This document shows, in pieces, positions 15,779 to 25,231 of a stretch of 64,000 nt of DNA (the stretch's first letter is position 1; each line of letters begins with the position of its first letter). The notes beneath the pieces are model-generated. The model did not search any database. It worked only from the letters and a program-made list of their open reading frames with translations, and was not told where the DNA came from. The DNA comes from Anaerovorax odorimutans DSM 5092. GTDB lineage: Bacteria > Bacillota > Clostridia > Peptostreptococcales > Anaerovoracaceae. The stretch covers positions 1 through 64,000 of the forward strand of contig NZ_AUFC01000014.1 of the NCBI RefSeq assembly GCF_000426305.1, read 5' to 3'. The position numbers and the translations under genes were made by a program.

Positions 15779-16012
15779 TTGGTTACGATATTTAACAGGA
15801 AAGAATTAGTTAAGACTTTTTCTATGAGAAAGCAAGGGGAAATAAGAGATATCCTAAAAGTAAATAAATTACAATATTATCTTAAAGTTTTTAATTCCAT
15901 TAGCGGAAAAGGGCATAGAGGAAATTTTGGCATAAATATGGAGTATTCTTATGAATATACTTTTTATGTAAAGAAAAAAGATTATGATGAAGCATTAAGA
16001 TTAATAAATTAG
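15779..16012 (+). CDS. Small protein, DUF2007-like putative signal-transducing family
   Basis: 77 residues starting with TTG, 7 bases after AGGGGG. MVTIFNRKELVKTFSMRKQG, EIRDILKVNKLQYYLKVFN and a C-terminal YTFYVKKKDYDEALRLI form a short ferredoxin-like alpha/beta pattern. It resembles small clostridial proteins of the type IFNRKEV..TFSMxxxxxIRxxLxxxxI that end in FYVxKxDYxxA. The function is unknown. It lies right after a copy of the structured repeat, which may form part of its leader. Confidence 0.6.
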   Translation: MVTIFNRKELVKTFSMRKQGEIRDILKVNKLQYYLKVFNSISGKGHRGNFGINMEYSYEYTFYVKKKDYDEALRLIN

Positions 16013-16100
16013 AAATTATATTGCAGAAAAGGCTATAAATCTGTTAATGCGATTTGAAAAATTGTACAACATTAATATTTATCATATGGAGGGATTACCA

Positions 16101-17795
16101 ATGAAAAGAAAAATTATCAGTATACTTTTATCTATAAGTTTGTTTGCTGTATTGATACCTAATACAGCAATGGCCCAAAGCAGCAGCTACAATGATATTC
16201 CGCAGGGAAACTGGTCGGTAAGTGTTATTAATAAAGCCAGAGATTACGATTTGATGCAGGGAGTCAGTGATGGAGTCTTTGGATTTGGAAATACAATTAC
16301 AAAAGCAGAATTTATAACTGTATTAGACAGAATGTTTGGATGGGAACTTATTACTCCTGAAACTGCTTCTTTTTTAGATGTTACAAATGACCAGTGGTAC
16401 TATACATATATAGAGACCGCCTTAAAAAATAATGTAATTGAAAAAACTCAAAACTTTGATCCTAATGATCAGATTACCCGTGAAGAAATGGCAGTTATGC
16501 TTGTAAGAGGGCTAGGGTATAGCACTTTAGCACAATCCACATCTTCAATAGGCAATTCCTTTAATGATGTGGTTGATAATGTGGGCTATATAACTATTGC
16601 CAGTGATATAGGTATGACTAAAGGAACAAGTGCAACCACATTTTCTCCAAAGCAGACAGCAAAACGGGAAGAAGCTGCTGCTATGTTAGTACGAGTATAT
16701 GAAAAATACATAAGCAAAATAGATTGGGTACATGGTTTTTATGCATTATCTTCTTACTCTCAAAGGGAGCTTACAAAAAATATGGATGGTGTATCTGTGG
16801 GTTGGAGCCGAATGAGTTTAAATAATGATAAAGAAGTCTATTTAAATACAACTTCAGAAAATAATAATGAATGGAAAATTCCTTTATCTTATGAGGATAT
16901 AATTTCATATTTTAAAGGAAATTCCACTAAAACAAATTTGAGTATATATATGGATACTTCAAATGTTTCTTTATCAGATGGAAGTAAAGCTGATTTGTGT
17001 AAAACTATTTTACTTGACAGTGCAAAAAGAACACAAGCTGTGAATTCCATTGTAAATGAACTGACGACAAATTACAGTACAATAGGTTATAATCCTTACA
17101 GCGGTGTTACCATTGACTTTGAAGGTATGAAGGGAAGTGAGCTTAAGGAGGGATTTAATGCATTTTTAACGGAACTATCATCAGCATTAAAGCCATTGGG
17201 CAAAACTATATACGTTACAGTTCCCCCTGCTACTTCAGATGGAATTTATTATGATGCATACGATTATCATACAATAGGAAACATTGCAGATAAAGTTATC
17301 TTAATGGCACATGATTATAATGAAACTACCATGCCTGAAAATCTTTTGGGTTCTGAGTATTATAAAAATACACCTGTTACTCCTTTTGCCAGTGTTTATT
17401 ATGCTCTTAAAGCAATTACAGATGAAAATACAGGTGTTGAAGATAAAAGTAAAATCAGTCTTGCTATAAGTTTTGACAGTGTTGGCTGGAATATTGAAAA
17501 TTCAAAGCTTATAAGTACCCAGTCGGTAAACCCAATACCATCTACTATTTATACAAGACTCAAGGGTGGTGCAAAGATGGGATATTCTGATGTTTATCGT
17601 AATCCGTATATAGATTATACAACAGAAGAAGGTAAAGAGATATTCTTGTGGTATGAGGACGAACGCAGTGTAGGGGATAAATTACAGCTTGCAAAGTTAT
17701 TTGGTATTAATGGAGTATCACTTTGGAGAATAGGAAATATTCCAAATTACTCTGATGGCGGATTATATTATAATGTATTTGAAAGTATTTATTAA
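16101..17795 (+). CDS. Exported protein with SLH domains and a glycoside hydrolase 18-type catalytic domain
   Basis: 564 residues from ATG 16101, behind GGAGGGATTACCA. In-frame starts further upstream have no ribosome site and would mask the signal peptide MKRKIISILLSISLFAVLIP (cleavage near AMA-QSS). Three S-layer homology motifs follow (about 30-200: SYNDIPQGNWSVSVINKA, FLDVTNDQWYYTYIETAL, ITREEMAVMLVRGL), anchoring it to the wall. The C-terminal ~340 residues are GH18-like with GVTIDFEGM (Glu341 as the likely acid) and KVILMAHDYN. Such YaaH-type domains act on peptidoglycan or chitin. Role: surface wall hydrolase, possibly cortex or septum related. Confidence 0.85.
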   Translation: MKRKIISILLSISLFAVLIPNTAMAQSSSYNDIPQGNWSVSVINKARDYDLMQGVSDGVFGFGNTITKAEFITVLDRMFGWELITPETASFLDVTNDQWYYTYIETALKNNVIEKTQNFDPNDQITREEMAVMLVRGLGYSTLAQSTSSIGNSFNDVVDNVGYITIASDIGMTKGTSATTFSPKQTAKREEAAAMLVRVYEKYISKIDWVHGFYALSSYSQRELTKNMDGVSVGWSRMSLNNDKEVYLNTTSENNNEWKIPLSYEDIISYFKGNSTKTNLSIYMDTSNVSLSDGSKADLCKTILLDSAKRTQAVNSIVNELTTNYSTIGYNPYSGVTIDFEGMKGSELKEGFNAFLTELSSALKPLGKTIYVTVPPATSDGIYYDAYDYHTIGNIADKVILMAHDYNETTMPENLLGSEYYKNTPVTPFASVYYALKAITDENTGVEDKSKISLAISFDSVGWNIENSKLISTQSVNPIPSTIYTRLKGGAKMGYSDVYRNPYIDYTTEEGKEIFLWYEDERSVGDKLQLAKLFGINGVSLWRIGNIPNYSDGGLYYNVFESIY

Positions 17796-17801
17796 AAAAA
17801 T

Positions 17802-17831
17802 TTGAGAGTAAATTTTACTCTCAATTTTTTT
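17802..17831 (+). terminator. Terminator after the SLH-GH18 gene
   Basis: TTGAGAGTAAA / TTTACTCTCAA stem of 11 bp with a minimal loop and seven T. Confidence 0.85.
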
Positions 17832-18118
17832 ATAGAGAAAGTACATTAATAATTAGTAGTATTCATAATACTACTCTCTCAATATGTCAAATACAATTTC
17901 TTTTTCCTTACTATTTTATTATGTAACATACTTTATATTAATTGATATTAGATTTATGCACTTAAAATTCATATATCTCTTTTAGGCGAACGATTTAAAT
18001 AAAATAAAAAAAATCGTTCTTGTTTTCTATATAAATTTGTATATTTTTTTTAGAAAATATGTTAGTATATCATCATAAAATATTTATGTCATGTTATTTA
18101 AAAATGGACATGATTCAA
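17832..18118. other. A/T-rich intergenic region upstream of the purine operon
   Basis: Contains a short inverted repeat CGAACGATTT / AAATCGTTC-like around 17993-18020 that could be a second hairpin, and GTCATGTTAT (18089-18098), which is also found in the 78-bp repeat. No coding frame recognised. Confidence 0.4.
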
Positions 18119-18163
18119 ATGATTCCAATATCTATGTAATTCTGCATTAATTGATGGAATCAT
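18119..18163. repeat. Degenerate single copy of the structured repeat
   Basis: ATGATTCCA (18119-18127) pairs perfectly with TGGAATCAT (18155-18163), with the same arm sequence and similar arm spacing (27-base loop, against 29 and 30 in the other loci). TGTCATGTTAT lies upstream as in the 15602 copies. The loop sequence is not conserved. Confidence 0.5.
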
Positions 18164-18200
18164 AATATTACAATATTTTAATCCAATATAAAATTCGTCA

Positions 18201-18254
18201 AGATACAAACTGCAGGACGGGAAACCTGGTTCGCCAGTAATGGCCGGGGTATCT
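18201..18254 (+). promoter_or_regulatory. Candidate structured leader of the purine operon (class not recognised)
   Basis: AGATAC (18201-18206) and GTATCT (18249-18254) form a closing stem around a GC-rich stretch that contains CTGG-TTCG-CCAG and GACGGGAAACC. This block is strikingly GC-rich for its surroundings and sits 27 bases before the start codon and just ahead of the GGAGG site. It does not match the purine riboswitch core or other classes I know. Confidence 0.4.
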
Positions 18255-18281
18255 AAAAAATTATTTATTGGAGGTTTTTTT

Positions 18282-20066
18282 ATGCAAAAAAACAAAAACA
18301 ACTTAATTAAACTTATCAGAGCCGGCAGAGGGATTACTCCAGCACACACTGTCGTACTTCATGGCAATTTAGTAAATGTTATGTCAAGTGAGATTTATAA
18401 AGCAGATGTAGCAATTTATGAAGATACGATTGTAGCAATTGGAGATGTGAGTGATTACATAGGCCCTGACACTGAGACCATCGATGCGTCGGGAAAGTAT
18501 TTGGTACCTGGACTTATTGATGGTCATATTCATAGTGAGTGCAGTAAGCTTAGTATAACAAGCTTTGCCAAAGCAGTGGTGCCTTGCGGAACAACTAGTA
18601 TCATCTCAGGTTTGGATGAGTATATTTCTGTTTCCGGGTTGGAAGGATTAAGGGAAGTTTTTCAAGAGGTGAAAGCAAGCCCATTAAAAGTATTTTGGGG
18701 GGCACCTTATAAAACACCTTATACTTTTCCGGAATCTACTGTTGCTTTTAATTTCACACACGATGTTCACAAAGATGTTCAAAAGTGGACAGAATGTTTT
18801 GGAGTTTGGGAAACGGTACGAGAATACGTACAGGAGGAAGACGAAGATACATTAGGTGCAATAGAAGAAGCATTTAAAAATCGTCTTCCTGTTTTTGGAT
18901 GTGCTCCTATGGCACGAGGCAAAGATCTTAATGGTTATCTTTGTGCAGGTGTTAGGCTGGATCACGAAAGCTATGATCATGAAGAGGTTGTAGAAAAAAT
19001 GCGTAATGGTATGCATATGGTAATAAGAGAGTCATCTGTTACTCATTTCCTAAAAGAGAATATTAGGGCTGTTACAGAGGTAAACCCTGCTTTTGCACGT
19101 CGCATAAGTTTTTGTACAGATGACGTTACAGCAACGGATGTATTGGAAAAAGGTCACGTTGATAATCTTGTACGCCTTGCCATAGCAGCAGGGGTAAAAC
19201 CAATGACAGCAATTCAAATGGCCACTATCAACAGTGCTGAAGCTTATAGAATCGATCATTTGGTGGGATCTATTTCACCGGGAAGAATAGCTGATATTAT
19301 ATTGGTTGACAGCCCTGAAAATTTCTATGTAGAAGGTGTTATTACAAACGGAAAATTAGTAGCTGAAAATAGTAAATTAAATTATGATCTTAGAGCGCCG
19401 AAAAGAAGCAGTATACTTAGTAGTGCATTAAAGTGCTCAAAAACCACAAAAGAAGATTTTGAATATAGAGTAAATATAGAAAATGGACAAGCTAAGGTAC
19501 TTTCCATGAATGTTAAGGGACCTTTTGTTCGTAAAAGAAGAGATGTTATTGTTAATGTAAAGGATTATATTGTAAAGCCAGATACAGAGCAAGATGTTCT
19601 TATGGTTTCTGTTCTTGAACGTTTCGGACGTAATGGAAATAAATCTTTGGCATTTTGTTCAGGCTGGAATTTAAAAAAAGGTGCAATGGCTTCATCAGCA
19701 GCACCTGATGACAACAATATTATAGTTATGGGTGCAGATGCTGAGGATATGTCTGTAGCAGTAAATCACCTTATAGAAAACGGAGGAGGTCAGGTTGTTG
19801 TTTCCCATGGTGAAATTATGGAATTTCTACCATTACCTGTTGGGGGTATAGCCAGTGATTTAGAACCGGAAGAAATAGCTTATCGTGAGACATTACTTAC
19901 AAAAGCAGCAAATAAGCTAGGCTGTAATTTGCCTGAGCCTCTTATGTATATGTTTTTCTTGCCTATTACAGCTATTCCCGACTATGCCATAACAGATGTG
20001 GGACCGGTTGATTGTATAGAATTAACCACATTTAATCCAATTCTTGAGTTAATAAAAGATAAATAG
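18282..20066 (+). CDS. Adenine deaminase-family amidohydrolase, diverged paralogue
   Basis: 594 residues from ATG 18282 (TTGGAGG upstream). Amidohydrolase fold: the HIH metal motif is present (82-84, GLIDGHIHSE), the later RLDHES and FCTDDVTA motifs are kept, and a C-terminal adenine deaminase domain follows. However, the paralogue at 20085 has ADPHEITNV and DGHSPGISG where this protein has SGLDEYISV and FGCAPMARG, so two conserved histidines are missing. It may therefore have another substrate, altered metal binding or no activity. It is first in an operon with a canonical adenine deaminase and a permease. Confidence 0.8.
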   Translation: MQKNKNNLIKLIRAGRGITPAHTVVLHGNLVNVMSSEIYKADVAIYEDTIVAIGDVSDYIGPDTETIDASGKYLVPGLIDGHIHSECSKLSITSFAKAVVPCGTTSIISGLDEYISVSGLEGLREVFQEVKASPLKVFWGAPYKTPYTFPESTVAFNFTHDVHKDVQKWTECFGVWETVREYVQEEDEDTLGAIEEAFKNRLPVFGCAPMARGKDLNGYLCAGVRLDHESYDHEEVVEKMRNGMHMVIRESSVTHFLKENIRAVTEVNPAFARRISFCTDDVTATDVLEKGHVDNLVRLAIAAGVKPMTAIQMATINSAEAYRIDHLVGSISPGRIADIILVDSPENFYVEGVITNGKLVAENSKLNYDLRAPKRSSILSSALKCSKTTKEDFEYRVNIENGQAKVLSMNVKGPFVRKRRDVIVNVKDYIVKPDTEQDVLMVSVLERFGRNGNKSLAFCSGWNLKKGAMASSAAPDDNNIIVMGADAEDMSVAVNHLIENGGGQVVVSHGEIMEFLPLPVGGIASDLEPEEIAYRETLLTKAANKLGCNLPEPLMYMFFLPITAIPDYAITDVGPVDCIELTTFNPILELIKDK

Positions 20067-20084
20067 AGTAAGGAGCTTTAGAAA

Positions 20085-21815
20085 ATGGAGAAGAAACAAC
20101 TTAAAAAGTTAATAGATATAGCAGCAGGAAGAATTCCTGCAGATATGGTGATAAAAAACTGCAAAGTAGTAGATGTATATAGTGGAAACATTATTGAAGG
20201 TGATATTGCAATGTGTGAAGGTCTTATTGCAGGTGTTGGAAAGTATGAAGGCTTAAAAGAAACTGATGCAGAAGGGCAATATGCCGCACCCGGTTTTATT
20301 GATAGTCATATTCATGTTGAATCTTCATATGTCAGCCCGGAAGAACTTGGCAGATTAATTGTTCCCCATGGAACTACTACAATCATTGCAGATCCTCATG
20401 AAATTACAAATGTATGTGGACTTGGCGGACTAAATTATATGATAGAAGCATCAAAGAAAATTGCTTTGGATATAAAATGGATGCTACCTTCTTGTGTACC
20501 TGCAACACCTTTTGAGCATGCAGGAGCAATTATTAATGCAGAAGATATGGAAGAGCCAATTAAAAATGATAACATTTTGGGCTTAGGAGAGTTTATGAAT
20601 TTTCCAGGTGTAATAGGTGCAGATGAAGGTGTTTTAGATAAGATTCTTGTATCAAAAAGACAAGGTAAGCCTATTGATGGGCATAGCCCTGGAATATCCG
20701 GAAATGCTCTCAATGCTTATGCATCAGCGAGAATTCATACAGATCATGAATGTTCTACTGTAGATGAAATGAATGACAGGATCGCAAGGGGAATGTATGT
20801 ATTACTTCGTCAAGGTTCAGCTTGTCATAATCTTAAGGTGCTGATTAAAGGAATTACGCCTTTTAACAGTAGACGCTGCCTATTTTGTGCAGATGATTGT
20901 CAGCCAAAGACAATTTTAAGTATGGGTCATATTGATAATCATTTGCGTATATGTGTTGAAGAAGGCATTAATCCTATTACTGCAATTCAAATGGCAAGCC
21001 TTAATGCGGCTGAATGTTTTGGATTAGATGATAGAGGTGCTATTGCGCCCGGATTAAGGGCAGATATAGCTCTTTTTGACAATCTTAAGGATTTTAATGT
21101 TCAGAGAGTATTCATTGAAGGTAAGGAAGCAGCATCACAAGGATGTTATAAAATACCTGTTAAACGTCATGATATTTCAAAAACAAAAGGCAGCTTTCAT
21201 GTGAAAGACTTTTCCAAAGAAAAGCTAAAATTAAATATTAAATCGGATAAGGCAAACGTAATTAATATCTTACCAGGCGGTGTTGTTACAAGTAAAGAAA
21301 CGGAAGAAATTTCTCGTGATGAAAATGGGGATTTCGTATATACTCCGAGTGCAGATATAGTTAAAGTTGCAGTGGTGGAGCGTCACCAAAATACAGGAAA
21401 TGTGGCTGTAGCTTTATTAAAAGGATATGGTATTAAAGAAGGTGCGGTTGCACTTTCTATTGCTCATGATTCTCATAATATAATAGTAGTTGGAGTAAAT
21501 GATGAAGATATGGCTTTTGGCGTTGAGGAGCTTATAAAACAAGATGGAGGAATTGTTCTTGTAAAAGATAGAAAAATTATTGCAAGTATGCCTTTACCAA
21601 TTGCAGGTCTTATGAGTGACCAAAGTGGAGAATGGGTTGATGAAAAGTTAACTCATATACATGAGGCAGCACATGATATTCTTAAAATTAATGAAGATGT
21701 TGAGCCTGTTATGACTCTTTGTTTCATGTCTTTAGCAGTTATTCCTGAGATAAAACTTACAGATATGGGATTGTTCGATGTTACAAAATTTGAATTTATA
21801 AATATAGAAGCATAA
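20085..21815 (+). CDS. ade: Adenine deaminase
   Basis: 576 residues, the usual length. Converts adenine to hypoxanthine and ammonia in the cytoplasm for purine salvage or use as a nitrogen source. Motifs are complete: GFIDSHIHVESS (HIH 75-77), ADPHEITNVCG, DGHSPGISGNALNAY, HTDHECST, CADDCQPKTI and a C-terminal domain with KGYGIKEGAVALSIAHDSHN. RBS AAGGAG. Directly follows its diverged paralogue (18 bases apart) and precedes the permease, forming one operon. Confidence 0.95.
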   Translation: MEKKQLKKLIDIAAGRIPADMVIKNCKVVDVYSGNIIEGDIAMCEGLIAGVGKYEGLKETDAEGQYAAPGFIDSHIHVESSYVSPEELGRLIVPHGTTTIIADPHEITNVCGLGGLNYMIEASKKIALDIKWMLPSCVPATPFEHAGAIINAEDMEEPIKNDNILGLGEFMNFPGVIGADEGVLDKILVSKRQGKPIDGHSPGISGNALNAYASARIHTDHECSTVDEMNDRIARGMYVLLRQGSACHNLKVLIKGITPFNSRRCLFCADDCQPKTILSMGHIDNHLRICVEEGINPITAIQMASLNAAECFGLDDRGAIAPGLRADIALFDNLKDFNVQRVFIEGKEAASQGCYKIPVKRHDISKTKGSFHVKDFSKEKLKLNIKSDKANVINILPGGVVTSKETEEISRDENGDFVYTPSADIVKVAVVERHQNTGNVAVALLKGYGIKEGAVALSIAHDSHNIIVVGVNDEDMAFGVEELIKQDGGIVLVKDRKIIASMPLPIAGLMSDQSGEWVDEKLTHIHEAAHDILKINEDVEPVMTLCFMSLAVIPEIKLTDMGLFDVTKFEFINIEA

Positions 21816-21846
21816 TAACTTTTTAAATATTATAGGAGATACATTT

Positions 21847-23412
21847 ATGTCAAAAAATCAAAATAGACTAACTTTTTTCAATAGGGGAGATATTGGTGGA
21901 TTAACTTATATTCTTACAAATAATATAGTTAATTATATTATTGTTATAGCTACACTATCAGGTGTACTTGGGTGGCCCGATGAGCTTGTTTACGGCAGAG
22001 TAATACCGGGAATGTCAATAGGACTTTTAGCAGGCGGTTTATATTATGCATCTATGGCGTACAGATTATCAAAAAAAGAAGGAAGAACAGATGTGACTGC
22101 ATTGCCTTCAGGAGTATCTACTCCGGCTATGTTCGTTATTTTATACGGAGTTATAATGCCTTTGCATTATTCACTCAATGATCCTGAACTTGCATGGTCA
22201 GCAGCTGTGGCAGCTTGTTTTATAGGAGGAATGATTGAGTTTTGCGGAGGATTCATTGGACCGTGGCTTAAAAGGAGAATTCCACGTGCTGCACTTCTTG
22301 GAACGGTAGCAGGTATTGGTTTTATATGGATGGCTACACAAGGTGTCTTTGATTTATTTGGAGATCCCATTGTAGGTTTACCTGTTTTATTAGTTGGAAT
22401 GGTGGGAGTTTTTGGAGGATATTTGTTTCCTAAGAAAATTCCACCTTTTGCAGTTGCTATAGTAGGTGGAATTATTTATGCTTTAGCTATTGGACGTACT
22501 CATGTTGATTTTTCAGGAATAGGGTTCTATACGCCAAATCCTGTAAATTCAATTGAAGCTCTAATTAACGGTTTTGCTGTAGTAGTTCCGTATTTGACAA
22601 TTATAATTCCCATTGAAATTTATAATTTTATTGAGACAATGGATAATGTGGAAGCAGCAAATGCAGCAGGGGATAATTATAGTGTAAGAGAGGCACAGTT
22701 TGCAGATGGAATATCTACCATGATATCAGCTTGTTTTGGGGGCGTAGTACCAAATACTGTTTGGCTTGGTCATGCAGGCCTTAAAAAATCAGGTGCAAGT
22801 ATGGGATTTTCATGGTTAGGAGGTATACTACTTGCGCTTGCAGGTGTTTTTGGACTATTTACTTTCTTTAGTGCATTGGTTCCGCCTGCGATTGCAGCGA
22901 TTACGTATTTATGGTGTTCTATTATTATGTTATCTCAGGCATTCCGTGCTTGTGATAAAAAGCATTATGCAGGAATAGGAATTGCCATGGTGCCGCCTAT
23001 TGCAGACTTTTTATTTACTCAAGTAACTGGTGCAGTGGGTCTTTCAAATATTTGGACAGAGACACTTCCTTCAGGTCTAGTTGGCTATGGTGGAGAAGTA
23101 ACACAGAGTCTTCTTGATTCTGGGGTAATGTGGAATGGTGTTCCTGCAGTAAAATCAGGAGCTATTATTATTGGTATAATTCTTGGAACTTTGACAGTAT
23201 TTATTATTGACAGACGTTTGGACAAGGCAGGAATTACTGCATTGGCAGGAGCAGTTCTTTCATTGTTTGGTTTTATACATAGTGCGGCATTAGGTGTATT
23301 CCCTAAATCTCCGTTTATGATAGGATATCTAATTATGGCAGTTCTTTGCTTTATTCTTCATACAGGTCGTAATAAATGGTTTGATGCACAAGATGATTTT
23401 GATTATGTATAA
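21847..23412 (+). CDS. NCS2-type purine/xanthine-uracil permease-like protein
   Basis: 521 residues with about 13-14 membrane segments. Motifs TDVTALPSGVSTPAMF, FIETMDNVEAANAAGDNYSV and ADGISTMISACFGGVVPNTV fit the NCS2/AzgA-like superfamily. In this position it most likely brings in adenine or hypoxanthine for the two deaminase-family proteins upstream. RBS AGGAGATAC. Last gene of the operon, followed by a strong terminator. Confidence 0.85.
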   Translation: MSKNQNRLTFFNRGDIGGLTYILTNNIVNYIIVIATLSGVLGWPDELVYGRVIPGMSIGLLAGGLYYASMAYRLSKKEGRTDVTALPSGVSTPAMFVILYGVIMPLHYSLNDPELAWSAAVAACFIGGMIEFCGGFIGPWLKRRIPRAALLGTVAGIGFIWMATQGVFDLFGDPIVGLPVLLVGMVGVFGGYLFPKKIPPFAVAIVGGIIYALAIGRTHVDFSGIGFYTPNPVNSIEALINGFAVVVPYLTIIIPIEIYNFIETMDNVEAANAAGDNYSVREAQFADGISTMISACFGGVVPNTVWLGHAGLKKSGASMGFSWLGGILLALAGVFGLFTFFSALVPPAIAAITYLWCSIIMLSQAFRACDKKHYAGIGIAMVPPIADFLFTQVTGAVGLSNIWTETLPSGLVGYGGEVTQSLLDSGVMWNGVPAVKSGAIIIGIILGTLTVFIIDRRLDKAGITALAGAVLSLFGFIHSAALGVFPKSPFMIGYLIMAVLCFILHTGRNKWFDAQDDFDYV

Positions 23413-23517
23413 ACTATCTTATTGATAATAATAAATAATAAATATATAAAATCATTTTAATATAAAAGATATATTATTTATCGGATAAATAATTAAAACC
23501 AGCTAAATTAAAGTATA

Positions 23518-23560
23518 AACTGAGAGTAAGGAAAGGAAAATCTTACTCTCAGTTTTATTT
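23518..23560 (+). terminator. Terminator of the purine operon
   Basis: AACTGAGAGTAAG / CTTACTCTCAGTT, 13-bp perfect stem with an 11-base loop, followed by TTTATTT. Confidence 0.9.
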
Positions 23561-23752
23561 CATAAAGAGATTTTAACTTACTTTACAATTTTAAAAAAAT
23601 ATTATTATTTCAATTGATTTAGTTTATAAAATGCTAGATACGGTTAACTTTTGAGAACTATTTATACTATGTTTTTTTAAAAAAGGGTTTTTATTTTTGT
23701 AATTATAGTTTATAGTTATTAAATATAATAAAAAATATGTAGGAGGGGTTTT

Positions 23753-24394
23753 ATGAAAATATCACTAAGAGATAAATTTCCTAATTTACAAGTGGAAACA
23801 ACGAAAGGTACTATAAATTTACCAGATGATTATAAGGGAAAATGGTTTGTTTTATTCAGTCATCCGGCAGATTTTACTCCAGTATGCACGACTGAATTTG
23901 TTTCATTTCAAAAGAAAAAGAAACAGTTCAATGAATTAGGTGTAGAACTAATTGGTTTAAGTGTTGATAGTTTAGAATCTCATTATAGATGGATCGAATG
24001 GATTAAAGAAAAAATACATGTTGAAGTAGACTTCCCTGTAATAGACGATGAAAACAGAAAAGTTTCTGAAACTCTGGGATTGATTCATCCAAATGAAGAT
24101 GATACAGCTACAGTAAGAGCAGTATTGATAGTCGATCATAACGGAAAAGTTAGAACAATTCTTGAGTATCCTAAAGAAATAGGCAGAAATATGAATGAAA
24201 TCCTAAGAACAGTAAAAGCTTTAAAACAGGCATCAATTAAAAAAGTTTTTGCTCCGGCAAATTGGCCTTGCAATGAAATTATAGGGGATAAAGTTTTATT
24301 TCATAGGGAAAAAGAAGATGATCCGGCATTAGATGACGAGAGAGGAATATATAGCTTGTCAGATTGGTTTGTTTATAAAAATTTAGATGAATAA
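23753..24394 (+). CDS. Peroxiredoxin, 1-Cys Prx6-like
   Basis: 213 residues. Reduces hydrogen peroxide and organic peroxides. The active-site motif DFTPVCTTEF gives the peroxidatic Cys. Downstream WIEWIKEK, DFPVIDDENRKVSETLG and the long C-terminal arm APANWPCNEIIGDK are typical of the Prx6 group (about 210-225 residues) instead of AhpC. RBS AGGAGGGG. Single-gene unit with its own terminator. Consistent with oxygen defence in an anaerobe. Confidence 0.93.
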   Translation: MKISLRDKFPNLQVETTKGTINLPDDYKGKWFVLFSHPADFTPVCTTEFVSFQKKKKQFNELGVELIGLSVDSLESHYRWIEWIKEKIHVEVDFPVIDDENRKVSETLGLIHPNEDDTATVRAVLIVDHNGKVRTILEYPKEIGRNMNEILRTVKALKQASIKKVFAPANWPCNEIIGDKVLFHREKEDDPALDDERGIYSLSDWFVYKNLDE

Positions 24395-24429
24395 AAAATA
24401 TGAAATATTGTATAAATATAAATAAGAGG

Positions 24430-24467
24430 AATTTACCTGTCAATAATAAAGGCAGGTAAATTTTTTT
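24430..24467 (+). terminator. Terminator after the peroxiredoxin gene
   Basis: AATTTACCTG / CAGGTAAATT stem and seven T. Confidence 0.85.
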
Positions 24468-24713
24468 GTTATGAATGTTAAATAGATCAGGGAAATATGT
24501 AAGACTAAAATTAAAAATATTACCAAATTATGTTTATTTAAAAAGTAATACGCTATTACATATAAAATAAATTAATACTTTTTATTTTTAAAATTACAAA
24601 AAATTTTAACATTTTATAAAAAATAAGTTAATTAGGTATTTGAGTATATTAATTATTTTAAAACTAATAATAATTTTGTACTTTAATTTAAAATATTTTA
24701 GGAGGAATAAAAA
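24468..24713. other. A/T-rich intergenic region
   Basis: Almost pure A/T sequence before the small Asn/Met-rich gene. No feature recognised apart from the AGGAGGAAT ribosome site at its end. Confidence 0.4.
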
Positions 24714-24971
24714 ATGAACACAAATATGATGAATGCTATGAGTAATATGAATTCAAACATGAGTTCAAATATGAATTCAAGTCAGGGTATGAATGCAAAA
24801 CAGCATGTACAAAATGTGCAAAGTCAGCTTCAGAGTGCTCAAAATTGTTTGAATCAGGCAATGAGTTCTGTTGAAAAACAGCAGAATAGGCAAAATATCC
24901 AAAATACTTTAAATCAGGTAAATAGTGCATTAGATTCTACAAATCAGACACTTTCTAGTTATGTAGAATAG
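24714..24971 (+). CDS. Small Asn/Met/Gln-rich helical protein of unknown function
   Basis: 85 residues. MNTNMMNAMSNMNSNMSSNM is low complexity, followed by a helical heptad-like segment AKQHVQNVQSQLQSAQNCLN and TLNQVNSALDSTNQTLSSYV, so a Q/N-rich amphipathic helix pair is likely. Strong AGGAGG and a dedicated terminator support a real, well-expressed gene. The helical half is reminiscent of small clostridial proteins with paired helices. No function is assigned. Confidence 0.6.
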   Translation: MNTNMMNAMSNMNSNMSSNMNSSQGMNAKQHVQNVQSQLQSAQNCLNQAMSSVEKQQNRQNIQNTLNQVNSALDSTNQTLSSYVE

Positions 24972-24995
24972 TTAAAAAATTATTAATAATTTTTT

Positions 24996-25032
24996 AGGAG
25001 TTATAAATTAAATTTTTATAACTCCTTTTTTT
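24996..25032 (+). terminator. Terminator after the Asn/Met-rich gene
   Basis: AGGAGTTATAAA / TTTATAACTCCT stem followed by seven T. Confidence 0.85.
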
Positions 25033-25231
25033 AATGTTACTTATTTAATTTCAGTTCCGATTTTTTTGTACTTATATCTATAGAAAGATCTGATCAATGT
25101 ATAATTTAAAAACAATGTGGATAAGTCTGTAAATCTTAATAATTTGGGAATAAGAGATTGTTGAAAAATAATTACAGTTATAGTAGAGTAATATAACGAT
25201 TATAGAAATAATTTTAATAGAAGATTTAAGA

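Noticed and set aside
18060-18281. Purine riboswitch before the adenine deaminase operon
   Set aside because: No match to the conserved purine-riboswitch junction or loop-loop sequences. Recorded instead as an unknown structured leader.
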